NCBI RefSeq assembly: GCF_000002425.4
Contig: NC_037262.1
Coordinates: 7,220,123 to 7,284,122 of the forward strand
Reading direction: 5' to 3'
Length of the DNA stretch: 64,000 nt
DNA from: Physcomitrium patens
Lineage: Eukaryota; Streptophyta; Bryopsida; Funariales; Funariaceae
The notes beneath the pieces were generated by a model. It was not told the DNA's origin and ran no database searches. It saw only the letters and a program-made list of their open reading frames with translations. The position numbers and the translations under genes are program-made. Numbering within the stretch: position 1 is the first letter of the stretch; each line of letters starts with the position of its first letter. This document shows, piece after piece, positions 19,901-33,652 of the stretch.

Positions 19901-21343
19901 CATCCATCCATCAAACCAGGGTGGTGCCTTGCTTTTTTGTCCTAGGCTCCACGTCATCATTTGATATACATATATATATATATATACACCTCCCTGTTTT
20001 GGGTTTTACAGTTACAGCTGGCAGATGGTGCTGAGTTGTCCAGGAAAGGGAAGAGTCGTGGAGCAACTGCACATGGGCATGGTTCTGTCAGTCCGGGAAT
20101 ATCTCCTTCCAGGCGATGGATGAAGGTATTATTCATTCGTCATTTAGTTCATCCATTCATTCGCTCATGTCGAGTCATGTTGAGCAATTATGTGTGCTTT
20201 AAAGTGAAAGGTAATTGGAAGATTATTTGGTTTACTTTTGCTAGACAATTGTTGTGAAAGAGGATCTTTACAACAAGAGGGAGCAAAGCATGAACAAGAA
20301 GGTTGTCTTTCCAACCAATACATTCCATTGGGTAGAGTGTCTTTTGGACTCTTTCTCTTTCTCCCCATGTTCTTGCTTTCTCTTTCTTTCTTTTTTCTTT
20401 TTCCTTCACATTTTGATCAGTATTGAAACAAACAATTAGAAATGGTCATGAATCATAGAGGCATGGACTATTTATTAAAATGTGCTTAGAGTCATGGACA
20501 ACAAGCACACATAGAATTTATTATTTGCTTTCTATGCACATTCAATCTAAGGTAATCTAAGATGATATTTAAGATAATGTTTTTATATGGATATCTAGTC
20601 ACTAAATGTACATCACCTTAAAGTTAATGATATATTTTAAAAATAAGATAAAGGGACAAAATCTACAGAATATATATATATATATATAGGGAATAAGCAA
20701 ACTCCAAACATGATTAAGGTTACTCAGTCCGAAAGTATTATATTTATCAGTCAAAATAGAATAAATTTAAATACTTAACACTATAAAAAACTTCTTCAAA
20801 ATGGCAATTTTCCTGATTTGCCAAAGACATTTTAAATAATTCTGTGATAGTTGATCATTGCAGAATTATATTGTATCAACATTAAATCACACACCAAGTA
20901 ATTAAGTTGATAATTTATATTATACTCATGTAAAAGGTATTACACATTGACTTGTAATTGATAATTTGATATATAGAAACTTTAACAGTTGAATACAAAT
21001 TTGTACTTAATATGTGTCAACATATTCTTTCTATAGTATTGGTTTACATTGAATATTATTAATATATGAATCTGGAGTTTGGGCATTATTCAAGATAAGT
21101 TTCATAAGCTTGAGATCAAACCTCAAGAAAACAATAATTTATTTGTATTTCATTATTTTATTACATACCAAATAACTTTGTATTTCTTTCAAAAATAGTT
21201 AAAATATATTTAAGTACATCTCTTTTACTACAATACATTGTACAAATAGATAAATTTTGTATCTTTTGAAAAAGCCTTTATCTCAACTAGATTTAGTAAA
21301 TGTAGGAATTGGGGTGAATTTGTTTATTAATTATCTTTTCTTT

Positions 21344-21370
<27 letters not shown>

Positions 21371-21385
<15 letters not shown>

Positions 21386-21583
21386 AAAGGAATTTTTAAA
21401 TTGATCCAAGCATTTACTAAATTGACCCATCTATCATTATTGTTTGAGGATCCAACTAATTTTTTATTGATTTTTTTACCAATTTAGATCTGACAATGAA
21501 ATATTTTTGATGATGGTTAGGATGGATGAGTCAATTTAGTAAATGCTTGGGTCAATTTAACAATTCTTTTATATGTATATATA
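21371..21583. mobile_element. MITE-like inverted repeat in a TA tract
   Basis: Terminal inverted repeats of about 45-60 bp (left near 21384-21431, containing AAGCATTTACTAAATTGAC; right near 21521-21571, containing GTCAATTTAGTAAATGCTT) enclose about 90 bp of non-coding DNA. Both ends abut (TA)n. The structure fits a Stowaway/mariner-type MITE, which targets TA, but the boundary inside the microsatellite cannot be fixed. Confidence 0.6.
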
Positions 21584-21949
21584 TATATATATATATATTT
21601 ATATAAAAGAATTGATTAAATAAAACTATATTTGAATCTACTTTATGAAAACTAAAAATTTAAAATAGAATTAAAATAAATACAAAATCATTTCATTAGT
21701 TGTCTTCATATTATATATCAAACTTCACTATAAAGAATAATTTGAAATATGAGGTTTATTTCAAACTTCACTCTAGGGTTTATTTTTCTTTATAGAAACA
21801 TCATTCAAAGAAATGTAAAAATTAAAATTTCCATCCAAATTGTGAATATTACTTTTAATTTTTTTTAAATATTTATATCCAAATAATATTAAGTTTTTTA
21901 AAAAATAAATTGTATTAAATAAAAAATTTAACAGTATCAAAATAAGATG

Positions 21950-22300
21950 TATATATAACACCACATTTTTTTCAATTTCTACCACAATTTGCCATGTGCC
22001 ACCTTCCACTATAATTTTTCTATTGCCACCACAATATTTTCTATTGCCATTTTCCACATGCCATTGCTATTTTTACTATTGCACCACAACTTGCCACCCA
22101 CTCAATATAATTTTTTAATTTTCTTTCTTCCAATTATTTTTTATTATTTTTTAAATATTTAACTATTGTTTAAAAAATAGTATATAAAGTAAATTTAATT
22201 TTAATATAAGATAGATAATTTTTTAATAAAAATGAGTTTTGGTGGCAATAGCAAAAACTATGGTAGAATATGATGGATGGCAAATTGTGATGGTGATAGA
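21950..22300. repeat. Second MITE-like inverted repeat
   Basis: ACCACAATTTGCCATG near 21981 is mirrored by ATGGCAAATTGTGATGG near 22271. Between them are repeated ATTGCCACCACAA-like motifs and their complement (GGTGGCAATAGCAAAA). A (TA)n tract follows. Non-coding. Confidence 0.4.
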
Positions 22301-22302
22301 AG

Positions 22303-22335
<33 letters not shown>

Positions 22336-25300
22336 TAAATAAATCTATATATTTTAAAAAAATCTTCAATCTACGTATCAAAATTAAATCATAAACATTA
22401 TAAAATAAAAATAAATTATATTTTTAGAAACATTTTAGATAGTAAACTATATATATATAAATATATATCATAATAATAAATTATTAAACAAAACTATTGT
22501 ATTGTACAAATTGAAGTGCTTATCTTTCTATAAAGAAAAATAAACCTCTATCTATCTATCTAACTATTTATCTTTTCCAACCAAATTAATGTAGATTTTT
22601 AAGAGAATAAAAAATAAAAAATATTACATTGATTTATTTAATATATTTGTAATAATTATTATGGAAAAAATTATAATTAATTTAAATATATTAAATATAT
22701 TTACACACGTCAGTATGAAAAAGATTAAATCTCAAATAATCTTCATTTAAATATTAAAATTTAATGTATAAATTGTAATAAATTAAAATTAATAATTAAA
22801 GAAGCAAAAAATATGTATTAAATTGCATATTAATATCTGAAAATTCCTATAAAAGACAGGGACGAACCTTCACCATAACACTTTATTTTATCAACTTCAA
22901 ATACATCATCATTAGTTTTCACATTCTTAGCAACTATTAACTTTTAGAGCCCACCTATATTTTTTGAGATTTTTTATTATCTTCAAGTGCACATCACATT
23001 CTCATAAATGGGAATCTAAAATTTGATAGATTTAAACAATAAGATCCATGCTGATGATTTAGAAAGAAAATGATGTAAAAAGAAAAAGAAATAGAAAAAA
23101 CTGTCTCAAAAACCATAATCTTTATTTTTTACATCATTTTAGGTTGTAAAAAATATTTAAAAATAAAAATTGACCTTCAATTTTACATATGAATGTACAA
23201 TGAATTAAGAAGTTAGTTAAAATCCTATGTTTAAATATCAAATTGCAAGGTTTGCAATAATTATTACATAAATACAATTTAATTATATCTTATTTGAAAA
23301 AATATATATGTTTTAACAAGTATATGTAATCTTAAAAAATCAAAAAATCGAATAAGAGAAAGAGAAACGGAATAATTTCCAAGCATAAATGAATAAAAAC
23401 TACTTTAAGTTGTTAAATCATTGAAGTCATTGAAATACAAATTTAAATCTAGAAAGTCATATTTCAAAGTAATGACACTTACAAAATTTTAGATTATGTA
23501 TATTTATTATAGTTTATTTATTTTTATTTATTTATTAAAATAACATTACTTGCAATAAAACTTTAACTGGGGATAAAGTTTTTGTTTTATTCTAGAATAA
23601 CAATAAGGGTGGTGGAAAGTGAGTGATTTTATGGCACCATTGCAGAATTGCATGATTCTTTTCTTGAATTAGACTAGTTTTTTGAAACTGCCATAACCTC
23701 CAAGAATTTAAGATATGCTCTTATATATGTTCAATAACTTAGTCCTACAATTATTTTTCTTATCTTTCAAAAATACAATCAAAACACTTGAAGCCCATTC
23801 CGGTTGAAAATAATAATAATACTATATATATTGTCAAGCATCATGATGAAGATGTTAAGTAAAAAATTCAAACTAAACATAAGAAATCATAAGCATTGTG
23901 CTTTGATTTGTATGTAAGGAAAATAAAATGTTGTTATTGGTATCATTATACACATGTATGGGCATGTGTCTATGCATGTAGATAAGAGTGTTTTTTTTTT
24001 TTTTTTTAAATTTCTTTAATTTTTTTAATTTACTCTATGTGGAATTGAAAATAAACTCCATAATGTGTAAGCAGAAACATATTTACATGAGTTCTAATGC
24101 ATTCAATAATCATAAAAGTACAACTTATTATCTCCTCTTGATGAAGCATCTCAAATTGCAATAAAAACAAAACCCAAATACTATTTATGTTGAATAATCA
24201 ATCATATCTAAGATGTTCTCATAAATGAATTTGATTTTAGCTTCCCAATGTGTCTGTACATGAATAAATAAATAAATAATGTTTATATATATATATATAT
24301 ATATTGAATAGGCATGGTAGGCACAAAAAACTTCAACAAGAAAAGGGGACTGATTGAAAACCTTGTGAATCTTTTTAGTATGACCAAAGTCAAGTAAAGG
24401 GTTCAGAGTCAAGACTTCATTCTTTCTATGTATTGATTGCCTTTAATGGTTGTATATTCGTCCATTGAAGTCAAGCAAGTCCCTTCAAAATCTAAACTGA
24501 TGTTGAAGTGAGTCAATCTCTAGCCCTAAATTTCACCCAAAAAGCAAATAATCAAATAGAGGGATCGAGAATGTGAAAGAAAGTAAAGACAAACAACTGA
24601 TTTCCTTATTCAAAGCCCAATTCCATTTTCAGTCATTCATTTAGGAATGGGTCATTCACAGATATTATTCTTTTCTAATCTTTTTGCATACTTTAAATGT
24701 AGAAATTCATTTTCCTCTCCAAAAGAAAGAGTTGGTAGTTGACACTAGCAAAACAATTGCAGATTTAGTTGATTGGTTGATTCCCTCCATATCACAACAT
24801 GGAAATTTGTTATTTACTAATCTGGTTTTAAATAACAAGGGATTCTCATCTTTGGCAGACTTTGTTGGGTAGGATTAGGGTTTCATGACCACCAACCTGT
24901 TTTACTGTGTAACAGATACCTTCATCTAATAGTTTTAGGGTTATCTAAGGTCAACATCAAAGAAATTCCATCCATAATTTTTCTTTGAAATTTTGTTGTG
25001 TTGGTGCACCCCATGTACATGGAGGGGGACGTGTAGGGAATCCCCTCCTTGCTTTCCAAATTAGTTACTAAAAGTGGAGCTGAGAATTGTATTCCCTTTA
25101 AACCTTGAATAAAGGAACCCATCTTCATGAATCATGAATTGTTTCAATACTCTTCTGTAGGCAATTCCTAAATAATTGATAAATGACAACCCATTGGTAA
25201 ATGATTAGATTTTTTTTCTTCTAATTCCAAATCTTAACAGAAGTTTTATAGTCCTGTTTCAAATATTCTTCATCAAAATGTAACTACTTTTTGTGCATCA

Positions 25301-25739
25301 AAGCAATGTTTTGATGTGAGAGGATGGATCAATAAAGATCCAATGGTAGCAAAAAGTGGCAAAAGAGACTCACAGTTTCAAATGCAGCCATGGCTATTGC
25401 TGTCACAGGTCACATTTGGGCACCAGTGGCTCAGAAAGCCATACTCCCCACAAGATTTCACCAGCTGCCACATTTTCACATTTTTCTTATATATATATAT
25501 ATATATATATGTAATTTTTTTCAAATATTTTTATGTATTTTTTAAATTTATCAGCATCTTTTGGTGAAAAACACAACCTAATATAGAAAGAAATCGCTAG
25601 GGATGTGTCATGGAAGGAACAACAAACAAGAGTGGTCATAACAAGCACAAAATACTTTTGGTCCCAACTTGCCCCTCCCAGCCTCACCATCTTTGGGCTG
25701 CTCTGTTGGTGAGCCATGGCCATGGGGTGAAATGTGAAG

Positions 25740-27448
25740 CTCACAGGGTTTGGTGATAACCCCCCCCCCCCCCCAACCCCCAACCTCCCACCCCACCACT
25801 AGGGTTTGGTAGTAGCAGGACAGAAATAGAGGGAGACCGAGAGACACAGAGAGAGAGAGAGAGAGAGAGAGGATACGTGCTGCTGAGAAGATACGGCCTG
25901 GAGGGAGGGGGAGGGGGGAGAGTAATTCCTTGGCAGAACCGTCCTACAGGTAGAGAGGGGGGATGGCTACAGGCCACCACGCGGTGGCAGAAGGTAGGCA
26001 GAAGAAGAACTGGGTTGTTCCAGCGTTGTTGCCCCCTGTGCTGGTTGTTGTAGTACCACGTACCTTCTGCCTCCCTTCCCTTCTTCTTCTTCCTCTTCTT
26101 CTTGCTCGGGGCAGGTGCACCAACGCCAGGCTCACACAACAGCAGGCTGCCTGGCTTAACTCAACACCCCCCCCCCCCCATTGCCCTTGCCCTTCCTCTT
26201 TGCCGCACTACTGCTCTCCTGGTTTTAATTCGTCGTCTCGCGTCTTTGCATCCCTCTTTCTCGTCTTCCCTTCCCTTCCTTTAGTGTGCGCCTCAGCTCT
26301 AACTTGGCGCCGTAGCTTCCTACTGGCTTGAGGGCGGATTAGTAGAGTGGTCAATGCTGTGGGATGAAGGGAGCCGTGCGTGGCTGTGCAAGACGGTTTG
26401 GTACGGGGGATTGGAGGAGGAGGAAGGGTGTGCGTTGTGGTGTGTAGGGGGGGGGGGGAGAAAGAGCGTGTGCTTATGAGGTGGCGAGTTTCGTTCACAG
26501 CGGGTTTTGGTTGGATGGTCTAGGGTTGTGTTGATGCGTATTGTTTGCGAGTAGGGGGGAGCGGTAGTGGCGGAGGGGGAATTCGGTTGCTGATTATTCA
26601 AACTTGTCTTGAGTGAGCGGGCAGGGGTGGAGTCGAATAGGGCATGGGAGGGTGGTTGGTTCGGCGTGGATGCTCTGATGTGGAGGAGTTCGAGAAGGAG
26701 TGGCAAGTAGTGGTTGGCGATTGTGGAGAGGAGTAGCTGCTGGGAATGGCCTTGTGAGGAGTGATATCGCGGTTGTTGAGGTGTTCAGTTGCAATGAATA
26801 GGAGTTCGAATAGGGTATTTGTCGTTGGGAGGTGACTTGTTTTTAACGGTGCAGACTGGTATTGGTTGTTGTCATGCTTAGATCTCGGAGGTAAGTATGA
26901 CCAAAGTTCCCCATTGAAGGAAGCAGTATTTTGTATAACTAAGTTCATCAGAAGGGGTTGAAGCTGCGTCAACCGTGTTGAAGAATATATTTTCTTTTGA
27001 CCAAACTCAGCACCGGCGAGTGGAGTGCCATTGGTAACTTTCCAAGCGGGAGAGGTCGAGTTACATGTGACACACAATCTGTTTGAGGACTGCATCAATG
27101 TGCGGGAGCGATGGGTGACGATTTTTGAAGTAATCCGAACAAAGACCTCGTAACCTAAAGGATCTAGATTTGAAGGAGAGAAAAAAAGCGCTCAGGAAGT
27201 TGGAGGGTCTGTTATGCTCGACACAATAGAAGGCGTTTTTTTTCATTTGATGATTATCTGTACCAAGGATTCCTTCATTCTCCGGTGCTCCTGTTGTGAA
27301 GAGGAGGCGTAAGTGCTTATTTGCTTCGGCCTCTAGCGTTGGATGATTGTTTAGTTTTGAGACAATAAGGGACGTTGAGAATTGGTCATCGTAGAGCGAA
27401 TCTGAGGGCGTTTCATTGTTGGGAAGTGACTTGAGGCGGGGGGTCCTC
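25740..27448 (+). promoter_or_regulatory. Promoter and leader region of the F-box gene with C/G homopolymers
   Basis: GC-rich stretch upstream of the F-box start: C15 at 25760-25774, a (GA)n tract near 25848-25870, C13 at 26167-26179 and G12 at 26447-26458. A strong splice-donor sequence GAG|GTAAGT is at 26888-26896 and could open a leader intron, although no acceptor could be chosen with confidence. No ORF here resembles a known protein. Confidence 0.45.
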
Positions 27449-28597
27449 ATGCATATAGAGCATTTCCTAGCGAAGGAGCACGGCAGGAACTGTCGTAGGA
27501 TCTCAATGCCGATGCTCGCGACTGATCACTTTGACAGGCTGCCTGACTCGCTGCTACTTGTGATCTTCAACAAGGTAGCAGACATTAAGGTTCTAGGGAG
27601 GTGCTGTGCTGTTTCGAAGAGGTTTCACTCTTTGGCACCATTGGTGGACAACGTTGTGGTGAAGGTTGACTGTGTGATTTCCGGAGAAGAGAATGGTTTA
27701 AACGCTAGAGGCAGAGGAATTATCAGTCATTTTGTACGGTTTGTTGTGGGAACTTTAGTAAAACCTCTTCAGGCCTTAACACATCTTTTGGGACCAAAGA
27801 AGACTATTCTTGCCGAAGTGTCTCATCATTCTCCGAGTGAGGTTTTGAAAAACTTCAAGGAGATTCAGAACTTGAGAATCGAATTACCTGGTGGAGAACT
27901 TGGGATCGAGGATGGTGTGCTATTGAAGTGGAGAGCTGAGTTTGGAAGTACTTTGGAGAGCTGTGTGATACTTGGGGCTGCATCGCTTGTGAAGGTGGAA
28001 AAAGAAAAAAAAACAGTTAAACTAGAGGGAGTTCGTCCTTGGTTTCTGAATGGCAGAGACGATGGAGCATCTCAAGTAGCGGCCGAAGATAATAGCGAAA
28101 CCCCAAGTAATCTCGTGGATGAAAGTGGTACGATTCCTGAGTCTTTCTACACTGATGGTGGACTGAAGGTAAGGGTCGTGTGGACCATTAGCTCTCTTAT
28201 TGCTGCGTCTGCAAGACACTACCTTCTTCAGCAGATTATATCTGACCATCCGACACTTGAAAGCCTGGTTCTTACGGATGCGGATGGACAAGGTATGCTG
28301 TGTATGAACAAAGAGCAATTGAGGGAATTCCGAGACAAGCCTTTGGCAGCCTCTGCGTCATCAAACAGGACTCAAGTGCCTGCTTTGAACATGAAGCTAT
28401 GGTATGCACCTTACTTGGAGCTTCCGGAAGGAACTGGTTTGAAAGGAGCAACACTGGTGGCTATCAGACCTAGCGAGCAATCTGCTCGCAAGGAAGCAGA
28501 GAATTTTGTATCGGGAGCTTTCGAAGAGCCTTTTAAGACTGCAACAAATTTGCTGGTGAAGCGACGAACTTACCTTCTCGAGATGAATTCATTCTGA
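27449..28597 (+). CDS. F-box protein, AUF1/AUF2-like
   Basis: 382 residues from the ATG at 27449; alternative in-frame ATGs at 27506 and 27512 lie just before the F-box and would fit Arabidopsis homologues better. The F-box is at about residues 28-70 (HFDRLPDSLLLVIFNKVADIKVLGRCCAVSKRFHSL). The rest matches the layout of the auxin-up-regulated F-box family (AUF1/AUF2): a VDCVI segment after the F-box, an LRIELPGGELG motif and a C-terminal half with LWYAP-LELP. As an SCF ubiquitin-ligase subunit it would bind SKP1 through the F-box and recruit unknown targets through the C-terminal part. Single-exon coding region. Confidence 0.85.
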   Translation: MHIEHFLAKEHGRNCRRISMPMLATDHFDRLPDSLLLVIFNKVADIKVLGRCCAVSKRFHSLAPLVDNVVVKVDCVISGEENGLNARGRGIISHFVRFVVGTLVKPLQALTHLLGPKKTILAEVSHHSPSEVLKNFKEIQNLRIELPGGELGIEDGVLLKWRAEFGSTLESCVILGAASLVKVEKEKKTVKLEGVRPWFLNGRDDGASQVAAEDNSETPSNLVDESGTIPESFYTDGGLKVRVVWTISSLIAASARHYLLQQIISDHPTLESLVLTDADGQGMLCMNKEQLREFRDKPLAASASSNRTQVPALNMKLWYAPYLELPEGTGLKGATLVAIRPSEQSARKEAENFVSGAFEEPFKTATNLLVKRRTYLLEMNSF

Positions 28598-31500
28598 AAC
28601 TCATATCGTTGTAACATAGTATATATTGCATGTTCACTTCGGAGCCGCCTCTCATGTATGCCAACCGTACCGACGGAGGATGTGAACTTATCCTCGCTTG
28701 TGGCAAAATCTCTATGCTTGTGAAATCATTGCGAGTATGAACGGAAGTAGGAGCTCTCTGTCCCGCATTTGAAGCAGCTGTGGAGTGGAAGGTCTATGAT
28801 GGGCGAACTGGTGTTTATTTCTCCTGTACAAATTTCAGCAATGCACTTGTCTACAGAGCTTTGCTTACCTGCTGTACAAATTGCAGTGTTCGTGTCCCTA
28901 CTTAAGCTGTGCCTCATTCGACACATATGTAATGTCGGGAGCAGAAACCTGAGAACAGATTTGACCCACTTGCTTGAAATTTTTCGTCCACCAATGGCGC
29001 TATCGAATGGTGAGAACTATTGCTGATTTACAAGTAGAGAGATATTGATGCTCTGAAGTGGCTAGGAAAAAGGAGACGAAGAAGCATTGCATTCGATTAG
29101 TCGGAAGAAAATGTGCACATATTATCGGGCTTGCAAAGATATCGACTGATGCAGATCTCCATCAGTGTTTTAGACGGTATGGATTATTCAAAGGCTGATT
29201 TGTCTCATACACTCTCTGCCCGGACAGTCATGGCGGAAGCATGCTATTAGGTGCCTTAATAGTCTGCAGTTAGGTCGAAAATCTTCTAGTAATGGGTTTT
29301 TGCACATTTTCACTTCTAATTTTACCTGGAAATTTTAGTTCAAGTATGAATATTGAGCTTGGTCCATGTGCAGAAACCCTCCCACCTATCGGTTGATCAT
29401 GTTCCCTGCCGTAGTTTCCTGTATCCTTCACTACATTGTAGCGTTTATTTCAACTTGGGATCTCAAGTGTGGTATCTAATGTGCAGGATATTCTTCTACG
29501 CATCAGGCTTTTAAGCTCCGAGGTCTACTGTAACATATTTTTTGGTCATAAGTTTTTGGCTGACCATGCTCAAGCTGTGTACAGAATTTCCTTTGTCGTG
29601 TGCTTCACTTTTTGGATCAACTTAAGTACACTGGTCTGTGGTACCCAGTTTGTTTGTAGGTCCTGTCCATACACTGGGATTGTGTTGCATACGATGATAA
29701 AAAACGAGATCGGAATTCTAGTCGGCGTCAAACGTGGGTTTGTTAAGGCGAATCAATCTGCTCCTGGTACTCTCGATCAGTATTACTCTCATTTGAGGAA
29801 TACAAGAACTTGTATCTGTCATCTGCGACGGTTTCGGTTCCTGCACGATCAAAAATTGATGTCCTCAATCGGAAGGATTGTTCCTGACCTTTCCTTCATG
29901 CACTGATCGGTGGAGCTACGTTTCGAGATAGATGATGCCTTTTCGTACGCTCAACTGGTGGTGCTCAGCGTAGGCTTCGGAAGCGGTGCAGCCGCATCCA
30001 CCCGTAAACATTCATATTATCTTCAACCGCAATGAACTCCTGAGGATATTTTAAAATAAATGTTCTATATGAGAGATCTGACGTCTGAGGTTTCCGTGCA
30101 CTCCTAATCGCGTAAGAGCATTTTTATTGGATTACGAGAAATCGTGACGATGATAGCTGTAGGTTCTGTGATTCATGTTCCACTATTTGCGCCCTGACAT
30201 CACATTCCATTCTGGAAACATTCGGGGACGCTAAATGAGTTGAGTGTGGCGGGGGAAATCTTGAGATATTAATAAAAACAAGGAGAGCGAGCGACCGTTC
30301 TGGTCTCCGGAAGATGCAAATTCTGTACTGCACAGGTCAGAATTAATTTTCTATTTACGTCTATGCTTAAGGAGTCTGCTGTGGGGCAAACGCGCTGCAG
30401 CTCGTAGGTGGGAGTTGATCTTCTATCATCTGCAAAGGTGCATCTTTCTACTCAACTCCCGATCATGCGACTTGTGCAATGGGGAGTGAAGGACGCCAAT
30501 TTTGTGTATGATGCCACTTGTTTCTTCCAAAACGTTTCCTCCTGCCTTTTCGTACGCTTCCTCCTGTTCAAGTTGCTGGAAGCTAATCCTGGGTAGTGTG
30601 GACGAATCTAGTAGTTACCAGTTTCCAGTTTGTGCGAGGTGAAGAGAGGATACCAAGTTGTCTTCCCGGCTATTACTCAGGTTTGTCACCGCGCTTTATT
30701 TCCGGAAGAGACTTACGAGAATAGGATGATCATCAAACTGTCGTTTAGACTTTGCATGAAGTGTTCCGATAATTCTCCCAGAGGCTAAAGTTAGCAGTGG
30801 CCGACTGAGTCTCTGCATTGCTGGGCTCGAATTAATGCATTCTTAGATTGTGAAATATGCATGTCACTTTTGATAAATCAGAAGAATCTGTGAATCAAAG
30901 AAAATTTGAAGCGGATTAAAATAGAGTTTCTTCCCTCTGCTGGCACTCATATGACTGGAATTTTTGGGGGTTCTCGATGTGGATAAGTGAAGTAGAATTT
31001 GATTTCCTGGAGCTAAGCTCAGTCTTCCGGCCACAGCGGAGGCATCGTATCCCTGCGAAGCTTGTTCAGCTTTCAGATTGACAGCACCAGAGTCACAGGC
31101 GAGGCTCAATTTGTTTCTGAACGCATGTCTTGAAGCTTGTCTCATGCTCGCATCCATAGGATGACCCCGAATCTCTTTACAAAAATCACACTCTTCTTCA
31201 CCAAGCATTACGGTTGTTCAAAAGCTTGGCTGTAGGTTCCGTTTCTTGAGGTGCTGGATTCGCTTTACTCAAAAATACCCAACAAAGCAATGCTACAGTC
31301 TCTGTTGTTGATTGCAAAATTTCAAGGAAAAGATTAGAAGAAAAATCCTCTGCTCTAAGAACGTAAGGCTACGAGTGAAGGATTTGACGGCAATCTGAGC
31401 TGGTAAACACTTGAGGAAAGGAATGAGTATCTAATCTCAAATAAAATACTGTCCACACAACCATGCCTTAGATGATATTATGCATGATTTAGAAATAGAA

Positions 31501-31850
31501 GCTGCGAATGCTTGGATCCTTGAGGCTCCCTCCATTATCCTAGTTTGGCAATAAACTCCACTTGACCAGTTTCCATTGGGTGGCTTGCCCCAACAAGTCC
31601 ATTAGCAAGCGTTTAGTAGCCGACCGTGTGAAGAAACGACAAAGGACTATCTGGATGAAGAAGGAAGCGGAATTTTATCGTGGATCCGCTTTGGATTCGG
31701 AAAACCAACAGCCAACGGTGAGTGATCTTCCAATTAAACACCTGCACAGTTCACATTCTGTGGCCAACATGGGGACTGGGTCCACCCTTCAGGCCACAAC
31801 GTCGCAACGCGCTTTCCGACGCCGAGCGCGGTGGAGATGAAGCCACTGTT
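28598..31850. other. 3' flank of the F-box gene and intergenic DNA, no further gene seen
   Basis: Sequence of balanced composition, probably containing the F-box 3' UTR at its start. Frames are short and unlike known proteins, and no splice pattern builds a longer one. Confidence 0.4.
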
Positions 31851-33610
31851 GACAAGACGGACGGAAGCGCGACGTAGACTATAATTAGTGAACGTGTTCC
31901 TGTTTTCCGGTAACGGACGGAAAAAGCGGATGGGACTCGACGACGACCTAGTTCCAGGGCATTGACGACACAAGACGAACAGAGCGCTAGCGAGACCTGG
32001 CCCGAGACGCTCTTTCATTGCCAAGACAAGCGCGTCGCTTCCTGACACTCCGCTATTGGTCCATCGTTGTTGGTTCTCCAGGGAGTGGAGAGAAAGCCGC
32101 GACGCGCCTTTCCCTGGCGGTGAGAGCTTCTCCAGGGCCTTGTTCCTGCCCTCAGGTGCTTTATTCCGACATTGATGGAGTTGATGTTGAAGTGGTGCAA
32201 CAGTTTGGGCGGGATATCGTCGTGCGCTGTTTGGAGTGCCCGCTTGCTTGCACGCTACTCTGTGATGCTTTGAGAACAAAATTAGATTCGTGGAGGGACA
32301 CTGCAGGAGTGATTCAGGTCTCTACTTACATATGTGTTTTGAAAAATACTATTCGATTTCGTCTTTGGTGCATTTCTCGTCCAGTCTGAGGCAATCGGTG
32401 ATCACATTTCGTTGCTTGCGGGGAGCAGGGAGTAGTGAGTGTTAGACTTGCGAGTGCTGATGTGTGGAAATCAACTAGATGTATGGATATCGTTTTATGT
32501 GGCCTTGAGATTTTTGGCGGTGAAAATATGTCGACGTTTCTGTGTTTGGTCTTTTTCCGTTGCTTGTAGAGATGACTGTCGCCACTCAGATCCGGACGTT
32601 TTCTGTGCTTGCGAGGTGGATGTTCGGTTAGCACACGCAGTGAGATGCATTTTTAAGTGTTCGAGCGTTGACGTGTTTTCCAAGCAATCGTCGTCACAAG
32701 CTGGTCCAGCGTTTTTGAATTTCGTGGTAGCATTTGGTGAGGTCTTATAGCGTAGTTAAACTAAGGATCAGCTGAAAATGCATTCTTCCATTACAGGCAG
32801 TGAGAAGAAGCTTAGATGTAACCCCAAAATCACGTAATATCCTTCAACAACTGCCAGCTTGCTGCGTAATCTTGATGAAACCCTCGAACTTTATTTTTTA
32901 ATTTTTTTAAAATAATTAAATTCACTTAAAATTTATCCGAAATGTTAGACCTAGAATTTCCATTTAAGCAAGTGTCTTGGCTGGTTTTGCACTAACTGTC
33001 GGTTTTCCACGTTCTTTACTGTAACTGAAATGTGTATGGGGTTTATTATCGTTTGAACAGCGGTTTCGCCGAATGAGCATCTGCATCACATAGTGTTGCA
33101 TCCAGCAGAGCAGTTCTCTCATATGTTTTTTGAAATTCCTAGTACATTCCTTTCCTCACATACTTTATGTTACTTGACATCTGGTTTTCAAATGGAAACT
33201 AATCATGGTTCGAGAGAGGACTTGGGTCATGAGCTATGGATGATTTCATATTCTGTCATCAAGTGCCGTGGAAAGCCTAAAATTCCATTATCATCATGTT
33301 GCCCGTTAGGGATTATATCTTTACTTGGTGGGGTTTTGGAAAGCTGGTGCTGGCCTAAGTTTGTTGTATTGTACTCCTAGAACGGCACACGGTCTCATTT
33401 GAAGTACTCTTAGAGCAGATAAATTTATTTCTCTTACGCTTTTTTTCATGGAAGATATTCGGTGCTTATTTCATTCTTGAATATAATCAGGATCTGATTC
33501 TCGTTTTTATTCTCATTGTCAGGAAGTCAACCTGTCTTTTGTGAACGACCTCGTTTCTCTTCATTTACTTCTTCCCTCCTCGCTGTTCTTTTTAGGTTTT
33601 CAAATTTCAA

Positions 33611-33652
<42 letters not shown>

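Larger units (their letters stand above)
19901..25600. other. AT-rich intergenic region with TA microsatellites, no gene seen
   Basis: Only short, composition-driven frames. Several (TA)n tracts (near 19972, 20672, 21347, 21573, 22303, 24286 and 25490) and two MITE-like inverted repeats are present. Confidence 0.5.

Noticed and set aside
26208..27450. Series of minus-strand frames rich in Pro, Thr, Ser and His opposite the F-box leader
   Set aside because: They overlap one another in different frames, reflect the GC-skewed composition and homopolymers, and contain no recognisable domain.
29469..29906. 145-residue frame downstream of the F-box gene
   Set aside because: No recognised domain, irregular composition, and it does not start at an ATG close to any promoter; treated as non-coding flank.
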